A stretch of DNA of 58,812 nucleotides from Candidatus Colenecus caballi (GCA_018065615.1 JAGHSY010000078.1:1-58812), one strand, 5' to 3'; shown: positions 16,571 to 26,521, numbered from the stretch's first letter. Notes: generated by a model from the letters alone, not told the origin. Numbers and translations: made by a program.

Positions 16571-17404
16571 ATGTCTTTGAAACGTACGTTCATAAGTGCA
16601 GTCTTTGTCATTGCTGCCATGTTTCCGGGGTCTGTCACGGCTCAGGACAAGCTGCCGTCAAAGGCAATGGGCGTACAGCCTATGGCAAGCGTCGCCATGC
16701 CGCAGCACGTTTCACCGGGTATGGCGGTGGATCTTGAGAATCCGGCATCATACCTTTATCCGGAATGGAGCAATGCGTACGTGCACAATTACGTTGATGT
16801 GGTACTGCCGGATTCCGTTGTAATTTCAATGAAGGGTTACTGCATGCCTACGGACAGCACGCGCATTACGGACACCTACGGATACCGTCCCAGGCGTGGA
16901 AGACTGCACCTGGGGCTTGACGTGAAGGTGCTGACCGGTGACACCATCCGTGCCGCCTTTGACGGGAAGGTGCGCATTTCGCGCTATGAAAGGCGCGGCT
17001 ACGGGCACTATCTGGTCATAAGGCATCCCAACGGGCTGGAGACGGTTTACGGACATCTTTCAAGGAAGCTGGTTGAGGAGAATGACATTGTGCACGCAGG
17101 CGACCCCATCGGACTTGGAGGAAGCACGGGGCGGTCAACAGGCTCTCACCTGCACTTTGAGACACGTGTGCTGGGCAATGCCATAAATCCGGCAAAAATG
17201 TTCGATTTTCCTAACCAAAGGGTGAAATCGGACTATTATGTATATTACAAGAACACCAAAGAGGTCTATTACAAGGTCCGCAGCGGTGACACTCTGATAG
17301 GAATTGCATTGAAGAACGAAACGTCAGTGGCAAACATCTGCAAACTGAACGGCATTTCAAGGAATGCCACAATACGTGCAGGTCAGACACTGAGGGTAAA
17401 CTGA
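16571..17404 (+). CDS. M23 family metallopeptidase with LysM domain
   Basis: The 277-residue exported protein has a signal peptide (about residues 1-24, ending VTAQ), an M23 LytM domain with zinc ligands His113 and Asp117 in HLGLD and the HLHFE motif at 193-197, and a C-terminal LysM domain (about 233-276, YKVRSGDTLIGIA...AGQTLRV). It probably cleaves peptidoglycan cross-bridges or activates an amidase in the periplasm, held to the wall by LysM. It has its own promoter and lies 10 bp before the DUF1599 gene. Confidence 0.92.
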   Translation: MSLKRTFISAVFVIAAMFPGSVTAQDKLPSKAMGVQPMASVAMPQHVSPGMAVDLENPASYLYPEWSNAYVHNYVDVVLPDSVVISMKGYCMPTDSTRITDTYGYRPRRGRLHLGLDVKVLTGDTIRAAFDGKVRISRYERRGYGHYLVIRHPNGLETVYGHLSRKLVEENDIVHAGDPIGLGGSTGRSTGSHLHFETRVLGNAINPAKMFDFPNQRVKSDYYVYYKNTKEVYYKVRSGDTLIGIALKNETSVANICKLNGISRNATIRAGQTLRVN

Positions 17405-17413
17405 CAGTAACAG

Positions 17414-17989
17414 ATGTGCGAAATGTGTGAAAGGAAAAAGGCGGTAAAGCCCGATACGAACAGCCAGTTTGAGGAGATAATAGGCATGTGCCGTTCGCTG
17501 TACATGAAGAAGCTTCAGGATTACGGCGCTTCATGGCGTATTATGCGTCCTGAGTCACTTACGGACCAGATTTTCATCAAAGCCAAGCGCATACGCAGCA
17601 TTGAGACCAAGGGCGTGTCACTGATTGATGAGGGCATACGTTCTGAACTGATAGGAATTGTAAATTACGGAATAATTGCACTCATCCAGCTGGAACATGG
17701 CTATTCCGATACCGTTGATGTGGACAGCGAATGGGCGGTCAGGGAATATGACAGGTATTCCAATGCCGCTCTGGAACTGATGAAAAAGAAGAACCATGAC
17801 TATGATGAGGCATGGCGCGGCATGCGTACGACATCGTACACTGACCTGATACTGACAAAGATCAACCGCACCAAGGAGATTGAGAGTCATGACGGAAAGA
17901 CGGTGGTGTCAGAAGGCATTGACGCCAATTACATGGATATGATAAACTATGCGGTGTTCGGACTGATAAAAATCAAGTACGGAGATTGA
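17414..17989 (+). CDS. DUF1599 domain-containing protein
   Basis: The 191-residue soluble protein contains two copies of the DUF1599 (nucleotide-modification-associated) motif: KKLQDYGASWRIMRPESLTDQIFIKAKRIRSIE (about residues 31-65) and KKKNHDYDEAWRGMRTTSYTDLILTKINRTKEIE (about 125-158), each followed by a SEGI..(M/L)..I.NY.I.. helix. The repeated DYG/DYDE and Lys/Arg pattern suggests nucleotide binding, but function is unknown. It is conserved next to the DoxX-like gene and tpiA in Bacteroidota. Its stop overlaps the next start (TGATG). Confidence 0.85.
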   Translation: MCEMCERKKAVKPDTNSQFEEIIGMCRSLYMKKLQDYGASWRIMRPESLTDQIFIKAKRIRSIETKGVSLIDEGIRSELIGIVNYGIIALIQLEHGYSDTVDVDSEWAVREYDRYSNAALELMKKKNHDYDEAWRGMRTTSYTDLILTKINRTKEIESHDGKTVVSEGIDANYMDMINYAVFGLIKIKYGD

Positions 17990-19116
17990 TGGACAGGCAG
18001 CTGAAGGAAAATATGCCGGCTCTTGTGCTGGTGAACACATGCCGCATTGTGCTGGGGCTGGTGTTCGCATTCTCAGGAGTGGTGAAGGCAATAGACCCCG
18101 TGGGCACTCAGATAAAGCTCAATGACTATCTGGCGGCGTTCGGGTGGGGTGGCATCCTTCTGGATTCTACGGTTCTCATAATGGCCTGTATTCTGGCCGG
18201 TTTTGAGATTCTGATAGGCGTGTATATGCTGCTTGGCGCATTCTCACGCGGCACGTCACTCATAACCTTGATACTCATGGTGCTGCTGACACCATTCACT
18301 CTGTACATTGCCATGAACAACCCCGTCGAGGACTGCGGCTGTTTTGGCGATGCCCTGAAACTGACCAACTGGCAGACGTTCTACAAGAATGTGTTTCTGC
18401 TGGCGGTGGCCGTCTATGTGTTTGTCCGCCGCAGGTTCATACTGCCTTTTGTATCACCGCGCCGTCAGTGGCTGGTGCTGGTAGTCACTGTCCTGATATC
18501 AGTAAGGTTCATGGTGAGCAACATCATCAATCTGCCGGTTCTGGATTTCAGACCCTACAGCATTGGTACGGACCTGCGCAGGGAGGTGACAATGGGCAAT
18601 CCCGAAATGTCAGACTTCGTTCTTCTCAATGACGGACTTGAAGACGTGACATCGGAAATTCTGGAGGACAGTTCGTATGTGTTCCTGCTTGCCGCACCCC
18701 ATCTGGAGGATGCCAGTGACGACTATCTGGATCTGATAGATGACGTGTATGACTACTGCGACCATTTCGGATACAGAATGACCGGACTTACAGCATCCGG
18801 TTCCGGCGCCGTCCATCAGTGGACAGAGGACACCGGCGCAGAATACAGTTTCCTGCACTGTGATGAGATACCGCTGCAGACAATGGTGCGTTCCAATCCG
18901 GGACTCATCCTGCTCAAGGACGGTGTGATAATAAACAAGTGGAGCCAGAGGAACATTCCGCAGGATGAAGTCCTGTCAGCAAGTCTGGAAGAACTTGAAA
19001 TTGGAGAAATGCCGGAAAGAAGTCCGATGCGTGCCCCCTGGGCGGTGGCATTGTATTTCCTGTTCCCGCTGGTGCTGGTCATACTGATTGACCGTTTGAA
19101 GGAAATGATTCTATAA
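17989..19116 (+). CDS. DoxX/MauE-like membrane protein (BT_3928 family type)
   Basis: The about 375-residue inner-membrane protein has four N-terminal transmembrane helices of the DoxX/MauE type (RIVLGLVFAFSGVVKAIDP; ILMACILAGFEILIGVYMLLGAF; LITLILMVLLTPFTLYIAM; NVFLLAVAVYVFV), a Cys-Gly-Cys-Phe-Gly motif after the third, a soluble thioredoxin-like domain (about 200-340) and a C-terminal anchor. The Cys pair suggests a redox role at the periplasmic face. A TTG at 17986 is possible, but the ATG at 17989 overlapping the DUF1599 stop is preferred. Confidence 0.82.
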   Translation: MDRQLKENMPALVLVNTCRIVLGLVFAFSGVVKAIDPVGTQIKLNDYLAAFGWGGILLDSTVLIMACILAGFEILIGVYMLLGAFSRGTSLITLILMVLLTPFTLYIAMNNPVEDCGCFGDALKLTNWQTFYKNVFLLAVAVYVFVRRRFILPFVSPRRQWLVLVVTVLISVRFMVSNIINLPVLDFRPYSIGTDLRREVTMGNPEMSDFVLLNDGLEDVTSEILEDSSYVFLLAAPHLEDASDDYLDLIDDVYDYCDHFGYRMTGLTASGSGAVHQWTEDTGAEYSFLHCDEIPLQTMVRSNPGLILLKDGVIINKWSQRNIPQDEVLSASLEELEIGEMPERSPMRAPWAVALYFLFPLVLVILIDRLKEMIL

Positions 19117-19135
19117 CACTTAATACTATTTTGAA

Positions 19136-19897
19136 ATGAGAAAGAAAATTGTTGCCGGTAACTGGAAGATGAACAAGAATCTTCAGGAAGGTATTGCTCT
19201 TGCTACAGAGCTGAATGAGGTGTTGGCTAAGGAAAAGCCCAATTGCGATGTAATTATCGGTACACCGTTCATCCATCTTGCAAAGGTTTCAGACATCATT
19301 GACCACAAGGTTATCGGTCTTTCTGCCGAGAACTGCGCTGACAAGGCATCAGGTGCCTATACCGGTGAGGTTTCGGCCGAGATGGTCAAGTCAACGGGTG
19401 CCGAATACGTCATCCTGGGCCACTCAGAGCGTAGAGAGTACTACCATGAGACCTATGACATTCTGAAGGAGAAGGTTCTGCTGGCTCTTGCCAACGGACT
19501 GAAGGTCATATTCTGCATTGGCGAATCTCTGGAAGAGCGTGAGAAGGGTATCCAGAACCAGATTGTCAAGGCTGAACTTGAAGGTTCCGTTTTCAACCTG
19601 AGCGCTGAAGAGTTTGCAAACATCACCATTGCATACGAACCCATCTGGGCTATCGGTACTGGCAAGACCGCTACCGCTGACCAGGCTGAGGAGATTCACG
19701 CCTACATCCGTTCAGTCATTGCTGACAAGTACGGCAAGCAGGTGGCTGAAGACACTTCAATCCTTTACGGCGGTTCATGCAAGGCTTCAAACGCTCCTGA
19801 ACTGTTCTCAAAGGTTGACATTGACGGTGGCCTTATTGGCGGCGCTTCACTGAAGGTTGCTGACTTCAAGGGCATCATTGACGCTTGGAAAAAGTAA
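19136..19897 (+). CDS. tpiA: Triosephosphate isomerase
   Basis: The enzyme interconverts dihydroxyacetone phosphate and glyceraldehyde 3-phosphate in glycolysis. The 253-residue TIM barrel has NWKMN (catalytic Lys11), His96 in GHSERR, and the catalytic Glu168 in [15 protein letters not shown], followed by the flexible loop and the late GGSCK and GGLIGGASL phosphate-binding loops. Codon choice is visibly more biased than in neighbours, as expected for a highly expressed gene. Confidence 0.97.
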   Translation: MRKKIVAGNWKMNKNLQEGIALATELNEVLAKEKPNCDVIIGTPFIHLAKVSDIIDHKVIGLSAENCADKASGAYTGEVSAEMVKSTGAEYVILGHSERREYYHETYDILKEKVLLALANGLKVIFCIGESLEEREKGIQNQIVKAELEGSVFNLSAEEFANITIAYEPIWAIGTGKTATADQAEEIHAYIRSVIADKYGKQVAEDTSILYGGSCKASNAPELFSKVDIDGGLIGGASLKVADFKGIIDAWKK

Positions 19898-19911
19898 ATA
19901 AGACAATTGCA

Positions 19912-20364
19912 ATGAAAAAGACAGGATTACTGATATTCCTGCTTCTCTCTACAGTACTGGCCAGCGCCCAACAGCGGACGCTGGTTCAGGAACTGGAGAA
20001 GGAGGTGCCCGGAAAAGGCAAGGTTACCGTTGATTGTGACGCGCGCCTGGACAGCCTGATAGGGTTTGTATCGGATGTTGAATCAGGTACAAAGATCAAG
20101 GCCAGAGGATACCGTATTCAGGTCTTTGCCGGAAACAACACCCGTGCTTCAAAGGAGCGTGCCAATGAAGTGGACAGGTACATACGTTCACATTATCCCG
20201 AACTTCCGGTTTACACGGTTTTCAAAAACCCGCGCTGGATGTGCACTGTAGGTGATTTCCTTTATTATGAGGAAGCATTTGAAGTCCTGCGCAAACTTTC
20301 AAAAGAGGTCCCGTACAAGGGCCTGATAATTTTACCCAATCAGGAAATTAGAGTTTCACTATGA
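19912..20364 (+). CDS. SPOR domain-containing exported protein
   Basis: The about 150-residue protein has a signal peptide ([20 protein letters not shown]) and a C-terminal SPOR-like domain: [25 protein letters not shown] followed by [18 protein letters not shown] and a REDA-like helix. SPOR domains bind denuded septal peptidoglycan, so it probably acts at the division site. The ATG at 19912, at the signal peptide, is chosen over a frame extending back into tpiA. It overlaps folE by 4 bp. Confidence 0.85.
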   Translation: MKKTGLLIFLLLSTVLASAQQRTLVQELEKEVPGKGKVTVDCDARLDSLIGFVSDVESGTKIKARGYRIQVFAGNNTRASKERANEVDRYIRSHYPELPVYTVFKNPRWMCTVGDFLYYEEAFEVLRKLSKEVPYKGLIILPNQEIRVSL

Positions 20365-20954
20365 GCAGTCTGATACCTTATGCCGATGAAGAGTCTGAGC
20401 AGTTTCTGGAACTGAAGAAGCACTATGAGCAGATTCTGAAGATTATTGAACCGAATCCTGACCGCGAAGGTCTTCAGCGTACTCCCTTGCGCGTGGCAAA
20501 AACTCTGCTGGATTTTACAAGCGGCTACACGATTGACCCGGCAGCAATACTCAGATCGGCAATGTTCAAGGAGGACTACAGCCAGATGGTTATAGTAAAG
20601 GATATTGACTTTTACTCATTGTGTGAACACCACATGCTTCCTTTTTACGGTAAGGCCCATGTGGCTTACATTCCTAACGGATACATTACCGGACTGAGCA
20701 AGATTGCACGCGTGGTTGATGCTTTTGCACGCCGCCTGCAGGTTCAGGAACGCATGACATCACAGATCAAGGAGTGCATCCAGGAGACACTCCAGCCTTT
20801 AGGCGTGATGGTCGTCATTGAAGCCAGCCACATGTGCATGCAGATGCGTGGCGTTGAAAAGCAGAACTCCATTACCACCACATCGGACTTTACGGGCGCA
20901 TTCAACCGCCAGAAGACCCGCGAGGAGTTCATGAACCTGATTTCCAGGAAATAA
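20361..20954 (+). CDS. folE: GTP cyclohydrolase I
   Basis: The enzyme converts GTP to 7,8-dihydroneopterin triphosphate, first step of folate synthesis. The 197-residue protein shows [16 protein letters not shown], the zinc-site motif [20 protein letters not shown] and [10 protein letters not shown], then [11 protein letters not shown] with the third zinc-ligand cysteine. It is the last gene of the tpiA run and is convergent with dnaG, 6 bp away. Confidence 0.96.
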   Translation: MSSLIPYADEESEQFLELKKHYEQILKIIEPNPDREGLQRTPLRVAKTLLDFTSGYTIDPAAILRSAMFKEDYSQMVIVKDIDFYSLCEHHMLPFYGKAHVAYIPNGYITGLSKIARVVDAFARRLQVQERMTSQIKECIQETLQPLGVMVVIEASHMCMQMRGVEKQNSITTTSDFTGAFNRQKTREEFMNLISRK

Positions 20955-20960
20955 ATTTTC

Positions 20961-22958
20961 TTACAGACTGATTACGCGCTGGCCAAGGACTCCGGCCAGC
21001 TGGCGGCGTGCGGCCATGAGCGACTGGTAGCGTTTCTGGACGTCCATGAGTTCCTGGGCTGAGATGCTGCTGTCCTGCAGCTTGATTTCCAGCTTGCGTA
21101 TTTCCAGTTTGACGACTTCCATCTGGTAGTCAGCCATGATGTGGCGGCCAAGGTCATACAGACGTGTTTCGTCATCCTTGGGCATGTTGTCTTTGTATAT
21201 GGCGCTGATCTGGTAACGTTCTTCCATCAGGCTGGCGGCGGTAAGGCTGACAAAGTTTTCAGGATGGGACATGAAATAGCGCTGGGAGTTGAAACCCTGT
21301 TCTGAGCCGTGCTGGCTGTACAGTTCGACAAAGCGTCTGTAAACGGGATGATGGAATTCAAGTCCGTCATTCAGCAGCGACTGGACTATGAACTGTCCTA
21401 CGGTCAAGGTCTGAGTGCCGTCATCGGTGTCTATGTTGCAGAAGGGTTTGTCACCGTATCGGACTATGAGCTGTGAAAGCATGCGCTCCTTGTCCATGAT
21501 GGGGCCCAGGTCCTGACGTTTGAGCGCGCGGATTTCCTGGCGCAGGCGGTCTTCGGGTGACATTGCGGTCTCTTCCTCCTGAATATCTGGGACGGCGGGA
21601 GCGTCATTTCCGTCAGCCGGCCGGGTGGCCTGCTTGGGCTGTTCCTGCTGGTACTGTTCACGCTGGCGCCTGTTGACTTCTGAAATGAGCAGACGTTCGT
21701 CAATCTTCATGATCTGGCTGCACTCAGTAATGTAAACGGATCTTACAATGGGGTCGCTGATTACCGATATGCTCCGGGTTATGTCCTTGATGAGTTCGCT
21801 GCGTTTTATCGGGTCGTCCGATGCTTCCTCCATGAGCAGGCTGACCTTGAAGCGTATGAAATCGACCTGGTTCTTTTCAATGTATTCCTGGAATGCGGTG
21901 GCGTTGTGGCTCTGGGCAAAGCTGTCCGGGTCCTCACCGTCAGGGAGAAGGAGCACTTTGACGTTCATGCCTTCAGCCAGAAGCATGTCTATGCCGCGGA
22001 TGGATGCCTTTATGCCGGCCCGGTCACCGTCATAGAGCACTGTGATGTTGTTGGTGAAACGGTGTATGAGACGTATCTGGCCAGGGGTAAGCGATGTGCC
22101 GCTGGAAGCCACCACGTTCTCCACTCCGGACTGGAACATGGATATGACGTCTGCGTAGCCTTCAACAAGGAAACAGCGGTCCTTGCGCACTATGGCCTGC
22201 TTGGCGAAATAGAGTCCGTACAGTTCTTTGCTCTTGGAGTAGATTATGGATTCAGGCGAGTTCACGTACTTGGCGACTTTGGCATCGGACTTCATGACAC
22301 GTCCGCCAAACGCGACTATCTTGCCGGACAGGGAGTGCACGGGAAAGATGACGCGGCCCCAGAAGCGGTCACGAAGGCTTCCGTCCTCCTTTTCATAGCA
22401 CAGTCCGGTCTTGAGCAGGCTGTCACGGCTGTAGCCTTTGGCCATGGCGGCGCGTGCGGTGGCATCGGACTCTTCAGGGCAATAGCCCAGGCAGAACCTG
22501 TCTATTATGTCATCACGGAAACCGCGCTTGCGGAAATAGGCCATTCCGATGGCAACGCCCTTGGGGGTGTTCCTGAGGGTGTCCATGAAGAAGTCCTTTG
22601 CGAACTGGTTGGTGATGAACATGGATTCGCGTTCGCTCTGGAGAGCTTTTTCCGAGTCTGTCATTTCGCGCTTGGCGAACGGAATGCCGTATTTCCCGGC
22701 CAGCCATTCTGCAGCGTCCTGGAAAGACATCTGTTCATGTTCCATGAGAAAGTGGATGGCGTTGCCGCCCTTGCCGCAGCTGAAGCATTTGCAGATGCCC
22801 TTTGACGGGGAGACGTAGAATGACGGGGTCTTTTCGTTGTGGAACGGACAGAGACCCACATAGTTGACACCGCGTTTGCGCAGGGTCACGAATCCGGACA
22901 CCACATCAACAATGTTTGCGGCGCTGAGAATGCGTTCTATGGTCAGCTGGTCAATCAT
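20961..22958 (-). CDS. dnaG: DNA primase
   Basis: DnaG makes RNA primers for DNA replication. The 665-residue protein has a CHC2 zinc finger (Cys37, His40, Cys58, Cys61), the primase core with RFWGRVIFPVHSLSGKIVAFGGR, the Toprim motif LVEGYADVISM with downstream DGDRAG, and a less conserved C-terminal helicase-binding domain with coiled-coil-like stretches. The Met at 22958 begins the usual MIDQLTIERIL. A TAACTTTG element 14 bp upstream gives a leader of only about 10 nt. Confidence 0.96.
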   Translation of the reverse strand: MIDQLTIERILSAANIVDVVSGFVTLRKRGVNYVGLCPFHNEKTPSFYVSPSKGICKCFSCGKGGNAIHFLMEHEQMSFQDAAEWLAGKYGIPFAKREMTDSEKALQSERESMFITNQFAKDFFMDTLRNTPKGVAIGMAYFRKRGFRDDIIDRFCLGYCPEESDATARAAMAKGYSRDSLLKTGLCYEKEDGSLRDRFWGRVIFPVHSLSGKIVAFGGRVMKSDAKVAKYVNSPESIIYSKSKELYGLYFAKQAIVRKDRCFLVEGYADVISMFQSGVENVVASSGTSLTPGQIRLIHRFTNNITVLYDGDRAGIKASIRGIDMLLAEGMNVKVLLLPDGEDPDSFAQSHNATAFQEYIEKNQVDFIRFKVSLLMEEASDDPIKRSELIKDITRSISVISDPIVRSVYITECSQIMKIDERLLISEVNRRQREQYQQEQPKQATRPADGNDAPAVPDIQEEETAMSPEDRLRQEIRALKRQDLGPIMDKERMLSQLIVRYGDKPFCNIDTDDGTQTLTVGQFIVQSLLNDGLEFHHPVYRRFVELYSQHGSEQGFNSQRYFMSHPENFVSLTAASLMEERYQISAIYKDNMPKDDETRLYDLGRHIMADYQMEVVKLEIRKLEIKLQDSSISAQELMDVQKRYQSLMAARRQLAGVLGQRVISL

Positions 22959-22971
22959 ATTCTTTATGCCC

Positions 22972-22979
22972 CAAAGTTA
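22972..22979 (-). promoter_or_regulatory. -7 promoter element for dnaG
   Basis: The minus strand reads TAACTTTG. The predicted start near 22968 gives a leader of about 10 nt before the dnaG ATG. Confidence 0.5.
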
Positions 22980-23097
22980 CAAAAAGTCCGGGAAGCGTGG
23001 AAAAGGAAAACGTTATTAGTTTTTTTAAATAAATTATGCGCGTGCATTGACGATATTCCAATGAAAATTCCTTATTTTGTGCTCGTAATTCGATAAT

Positions 23098-23529
23098 ATG
23101 GAAGCAGAAAACAAACCTTACAAAATCAGGGAAAAGGCTGAAAAGGATGCAGAATACCGCAGCCTTATCCGTGCAGAACTTGCAGATGAACTTTATGACA
23201 AGATTCTGACCATTATCGTGGCCCAGAAGAAGTATCGTGACCCGGAGTATTCAGCCAAACAGCTGGCAAAGGATCTGGATACGAATCCAAGGTACCTGTC
23301 TGCAGTTATCAACTCAAGATTCGGAATGAACTATTCCAATCTGGTGAACGAATTCAGAGTGCGTGATGCCGTCCACATGCTTACTGACAAGCGCTTCCTG
23401 GACAAGACTATGGAGGAAATCGGACTCATGTCGGGTTTTGCCAACCGGCAGTCCTTCTACGCCGCCTTCTTCAAGGAGAAGGGTGAGGCTCCGCACCAGT
23501 ACAAGAAAAGACATCTGCAGGGCAAATGA
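23098..23529 (+). CDS. Small AraC-type helix-turn-helix protein
   Basis: The 143-residue protein has a short charged N-terminus and a C-terminal AraC/XylS DNA-binding domain made of two helix-turn-helix units: SAKQLAKDLDTNPRYLSAVIN (about residues 59-79) and TMEEIGLMSGFANRQSFYAAFFKEKGEAPHQYKKRH (about 103-139). No ligand-binding or sensor domain is present. It heads a run with the AlkD-like, Fur-like and purA genes and overlaps the next gene by 4 bp; targets are unknown. Confidence 0.88.
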   Translation: MEAENKPYKIREKAEKDAEYRSLIRAELADELYDKILTIIVAQKKYRDPEYSAKQLAKDLDTNPRYLSAVINSRFGMNYSNLVNEFRVRDAVHMLTDKRFLDKTMEEIGLMSGFANRQSFYAAFFKEKGEAPHQYKKRHLQGK

Positions 23530-24095
23530 CGACTGTACAGGAGAAGGTCCTTGAGGTAAAGCGCGAACTGCGCCTGTCCATGAATGGCGTTGCGTCAGAA
23601 AGCATGCGTGACGGCGGCATAGGGTACAGGCTCAATTTCGGTGTCGGGCTGCCAAAGCTCAAGGACATTGCTCTTGCGGCAGGCAAGGATGCCCAGCTGG
23701 CAACGGCTCTCTGGAAGGAGGACATACGCGAATGCCGCATTCTGGCGGCGTTGGTCTATCCCGAAAATGAATTCATGCCGGACCTTGCAGATGTATGGGT
23801 GGGTGAGATCGGTTTTCCTGACCTTGCTGAGGTATGTTCCATGTACCTTTTCAGCAAGATGAAGGACGCTTCTGTGACCGCTTTCCAGTGGATTGCGTCA
23901 GGGAGTGAAATGGTCCAGTACTGCGGCTTCCTGACCATAGCCAACATGTTGCGTCAGGGCCGGGAGATGGGACCGCGTTATGTTGCAGAACTTGAGGATC
24001 AGGCAAATGCCGTGATTGCAGCGGGAGCTGTCCTTCCTGCGCAGGCGGCACGTGCGGCAATGGGCTTCATTAAGAAAGATGGACAAGTCCGATGA
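23526..24095 (+). CDS. HEAT-repeat protein, AlkD-like DNA alkylation repair family
   Basis: The 189-residue, all-helical protein resembles short Bacteroidota members of the DNA alkylation repair (AlkD-like) superfamily: GVGLPKLKDIALAAGKDAQLATALWKEDIRECRILAALVYP corresponds to the helical repeat where AlkD proteins have LW...(H/R)E.R..A..L. The family folds as HEAT repeats that bind DNA. I cannot confirm the catalytic tryptophan and aspartate of true AlkD glycosylases, so it may be only a binding protein. Confidence 0.7.
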   Translation: MTTVQEKVLEVKRELRLSMNGVASESMRDGGIGYRLNFGVGLPKLKDIALAAGKDAQLATALWKEDIRECRILAALVYPENEFMPDLADVWVGEIGFPDLAEVCSMYLFSKMKDASVTAFQWIASGSEMVQYCGFLTIANMLRQGREMGPRYVAELEDQANAVIAAGAVLPAQAARAAMGFIKKDGQVR

Positions 24096-24096
24096 G

Positions 24097-24576
24097 ATGA
24101 CTCAGATAAACCGTACATGGTCAGATTATCTGCACATGCATGGCCTTAGGAATACGCCTGAAAGAAGGGCGCTTCTGGAGGCCATTTGTCTGATTGACGG
24201 CCTTTTCACGCCCGAATCCCTATCGGACTATATGCGTGAGAGCCGCAATTTCATGGTCAGCCGTGCCACGGTGTACAACAACCTTCAGCATTTCATCCAG
24301 GCCGGACTGGTGCGGAAGGTGCTGATGGCCGGTGACATAAGGTATGAAAGGGCCTGGAACAGGAAGAGCTGCATCAGGCTGGTCTGCACAAACTGCGGAA
24401 CAGTGACTGAGACGTCCGATGACAAGGTCCGCCGACAGATTGAAGACTTGCGCAAGAAACGGTTCACCATGACCGGATGGACCCTGAACGTGTACGGACT
24501 GTGCGGCAAATGTGCGGCGGCACTGAAGCGCAGACAGAAGAAGATGATGAATAAAAACTCAATAGACAAAAAATGA
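24097..24576 (+). CDS. Fur family regulator lacking the usual His cluster
   Basis: The about 159-residue protein has the Fur winged helix (HGLRNTPERRALLEAI...FMVSRATVYNNLQHFIQAGLVRKV) and a C-terminal half with two zinc-binding CxxC pairs (VCTNCGTVTE and LCGKCAA). Where classical Fur has its His-rich metal-sensing HHxH before the first CxxC, this one has NRKSCIRL, so metal sensing may be altered or lost. The ATG at 24097 lies 1 bp after the upstream stop; the ATG at 24079 is a possible earlier start. Its stop overlaps purA by 4 bp. Confidence 0.85.
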   Translation: MTQINRTWSDYLHMHGLRNTPERRALLEAICLIDGLFTPESLSDYMRESRNFMVSRATVYNNLQHFIQAGLVRKVLMAGDIRYERAWNRKSCIRLVCTNCGTVTETSDDKVRRQIEDLRKKRFTMTGWTLNVYGLCGKCAAALKRRQKKMMNKNSIDKK

Positions 24577-25844
24577 AAATGGAAAAGATTGATGTTCTCT
24601 TAGGCCTGCAGTGGGGCGATGAAGGTAAGGGTAAGGTAGTTGACGTGCTGACTCCGCGCTATGACGTGGTAGCCCGTTTCCAGGGCGGTCCGAATGCCGG
24701 TCATACCCTGATTTTCGACGGCAAGAAATTCGTGCTCAAGTCAATTCCTTCAGGCGTGTTCCAGGGCAACAAGCAGAACGTCATTGGTAACGGTATGGTG
24801 CTGGATGCAGCACTTTTCAAGGCTGAAGCCGAATCTCTTGAGGCAGCCGGAATTGACCTGAAGAACAGACTGCTCATATCTAAGAAGGCACACCTCATTC
24901 TGCCTACCCACCGTCTGCTGGACAGTGCAATTGAGGCATCAAAGGGTTCAAGCAAGGTCGGTACCACCGGTCGCGGCATCGGACCCACATACACGGACAA
25001 GGTGGCCCGTACCGGTGTCCGCGTAGGAGATCTGCTGCGTCCTGACTTTGAGGAGCGCTATGCTGCTGCAAAGGCCGCCCATGAGCGCACCCTGAAGAGC
25101 CTGAATTTTGAATATGACCTGGCTCCGCTGGAGGCTGCCTGGCGTGAGGGCATTGCCTATATGAAGGAGTTCACATTTGTAGATAGCGAACATTTTGTGG
25201 GCAACCTGCTGCGTGAGGGCAAGACAATCCTGTGTGAAGGCGCTCAGGGCACAATGCTTGACATAGATTTCGGTTCATATCCGTTCGTGACCTCATCGAA
25301 CACCATCTGCGCCGGCGCATGCACCGGTCTGGGCGTTGCTCCAAACACAATCGGTAAGGTGTGGGGAATCATGAAGGCCTACTGCACACGCGTGGGCAGC
25401 GGTCCTTTCCCGACCGAACTTTTTGACAAGGACGGTGAGACCCTGTCAGACCGCGGTTATGAGTTCGGTGCCGTTACCGGACGCCGCCGCCGCTGCGGAT
25501 GGGTCGATCTGGTGGCTCTGCGCTATGCCGTACGTCTGAACGGTGTGACGGACCTGATTCTCATGAAGTCCGATGTCCTGGACGTGTTCCCGACCATCAA
25601 GGCATGCGTGGCATACAGGCTTCCTGACGGGACACAGACCGATGAGTTCCCGTTTGACTGTGAAGGTGCAGAACCTGTTTATGAGGAGCTTCCCGGCTGG
25701 CAGACCGACCTGACAAAGATGACAAGTGAAGATGAATTCCCTGAGGAGTTCAACAACTACATAAGCTTCCTGGAGGAATATCTTGAGACACCGGTTTCAA
25801 TTGTGTCAGTCGGACCGGACCGTAACCAGACAATTGTCCGCTGA
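24573..25844 (+). CDS. purA: Adenylosuccinate synthetase
   Basis: PurA condenses IMP and aspartate with GTP to adenylosuccinate on the way to AMP. The 423-residue protein has the GTP P-loop variant GDEGKGK at residues 15-21, the NAGHT motif, GTTGRGIGPTYTDK, the EGAQGTMLDIDFGSYPFVTSS motif and RRRRCGWVD. Its start overlaps the Fur-like gene (ATGA), and its last base is shared with the next ATG. Translational coupling to a Fur-type regulator is common in this phylum. Confidence 0.96.
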   Translation: MKMEKIDVLLGLQWGDEGKGKVVDVLTPRYDVVARFQGGPNAGHTLIFDGKKFVLKSIPSGVFQGNKQNVIGNGMVLDAALFKAEAESLEAAGIDLKNRLLISKKAHLILPTHRLLDSAIEASKGSSKVGTTGRGIGPTYTDKVARTGVRVGDLLRPDFEERYAAAKAAHERTLKSLNFEYDLAPLEAAWREGIAYMKEFTFVDSEHFVGNLLREGKTILCEGAQGTMLDIDFGSYPFVTSSNTICAGACTGLGVAPNTIGKVWGIMKAYCTRVGSGPFPTELFDKDGETLSDRGYEFGAVTGRRRRCGWVDLVALRYAVRLNGVTDLILMKSDVLDVFPTIKACVAYRLPDGTQTDEFPFDCEGAEPVYEELPGWQTDLTKMTSEDEFPEEFNNYISFLEEYLETPVSIVSVGPDRNQTIVR

Positions 25845-26521
25845 TGAATATGTACTGGATACTGTTCATAGGCATAGCTATCCTGAGCTATGTGGTTCAG
25901 GCCAATCTGGACCGTAAGTTCAAGAAGTATTCGCAGATGGCCAACCCGGGGGGGATGACCGGCCGTGAGGTGGCGCTGCAGATGCTGAGCGACTACGGTG
26001 TGAAAGGTGTCAGGATTACCTGTGTGGAAGGCCAGCTGACCGACCATTACAATCCGGAGACCAATACCGTAAACCTGAGCAAGGACGTGTATTCAGGCCG
26101 CAGCATAGCATCGGCGGCAGTGGCTGCCCATGAGTGCGGGCATGCTGTCCAGTATGCAAAGCAGTATGCGCCCGTAAAGATGCGTTCGGCCCTGGTGCCT
26201 GTTGTGCAGTTCGCTTCAAAGTGGGTCACCTGGGTCATTCTTGCAGGCATTCTCCTGATAGAGATGTTTCCGTCAATAATGCTCATAGGCATTGTCATGT
26301 TTGCCATGACCACCCTTTTCAGCATTGTAACTCTGCCTGTGGAAGTTGATGCCAGCCGCAGGGCTCTGGCATGGCTGGAACGTTCAGGCGTTACGGCATC
26401 GGCCTCACTTGACGCATCGAAGGATGCACTGAAGGCTGCCGCCTATACGTATGTTGTGGCTGCACTCAGCTCACTTGGCACGCTTATTTACTACATTATG
26501 ATTTTCAATAGAAGAAACTGA
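25844..26521 (+). CDS. Membrane zinc metallopeptidase (YugP type)
   Basis: The 225-residue protein belongs to the zinc-peptidase family of Bacillus YugP: an N-terminal transmembrane helix, [14 protein letters not shown], the zinc motif HECGH at residues 96-100 within [14 protein letters not shown], and further hydrophobic segments (about 125-170 and 200-220). Substrates are unknown. It is tightly packed between purA and hisS, sharing single bases with both. Confidence 0.9.
   Translation: MNMYWILFIGIAILSYVVQANLDRKFKKYSQMANPGGMTGREVALQMLSDYGVKGVRITCVEGQLTDHYNPETNTVNLSKDVYSGRSIASAAVAAHECGHAVQYAKQYAPVKMRSALVPVVQFASKWVTWVILAGILLIEMFPSIMLIGIVMFAMTTLFSIVTLPVEVDASRRALAWLERSGVTASASLDASKDALKAAAYTYVVAALSSLGTLIYYIMIFNRRN

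Noticed and set aside
21906..22805. 299-codon open frame on the plus strand
   Set aside because: It is the antisense shadow of dnaG, whose zinc finger and Toprim motifs are intact; the translation has no family resemblance.
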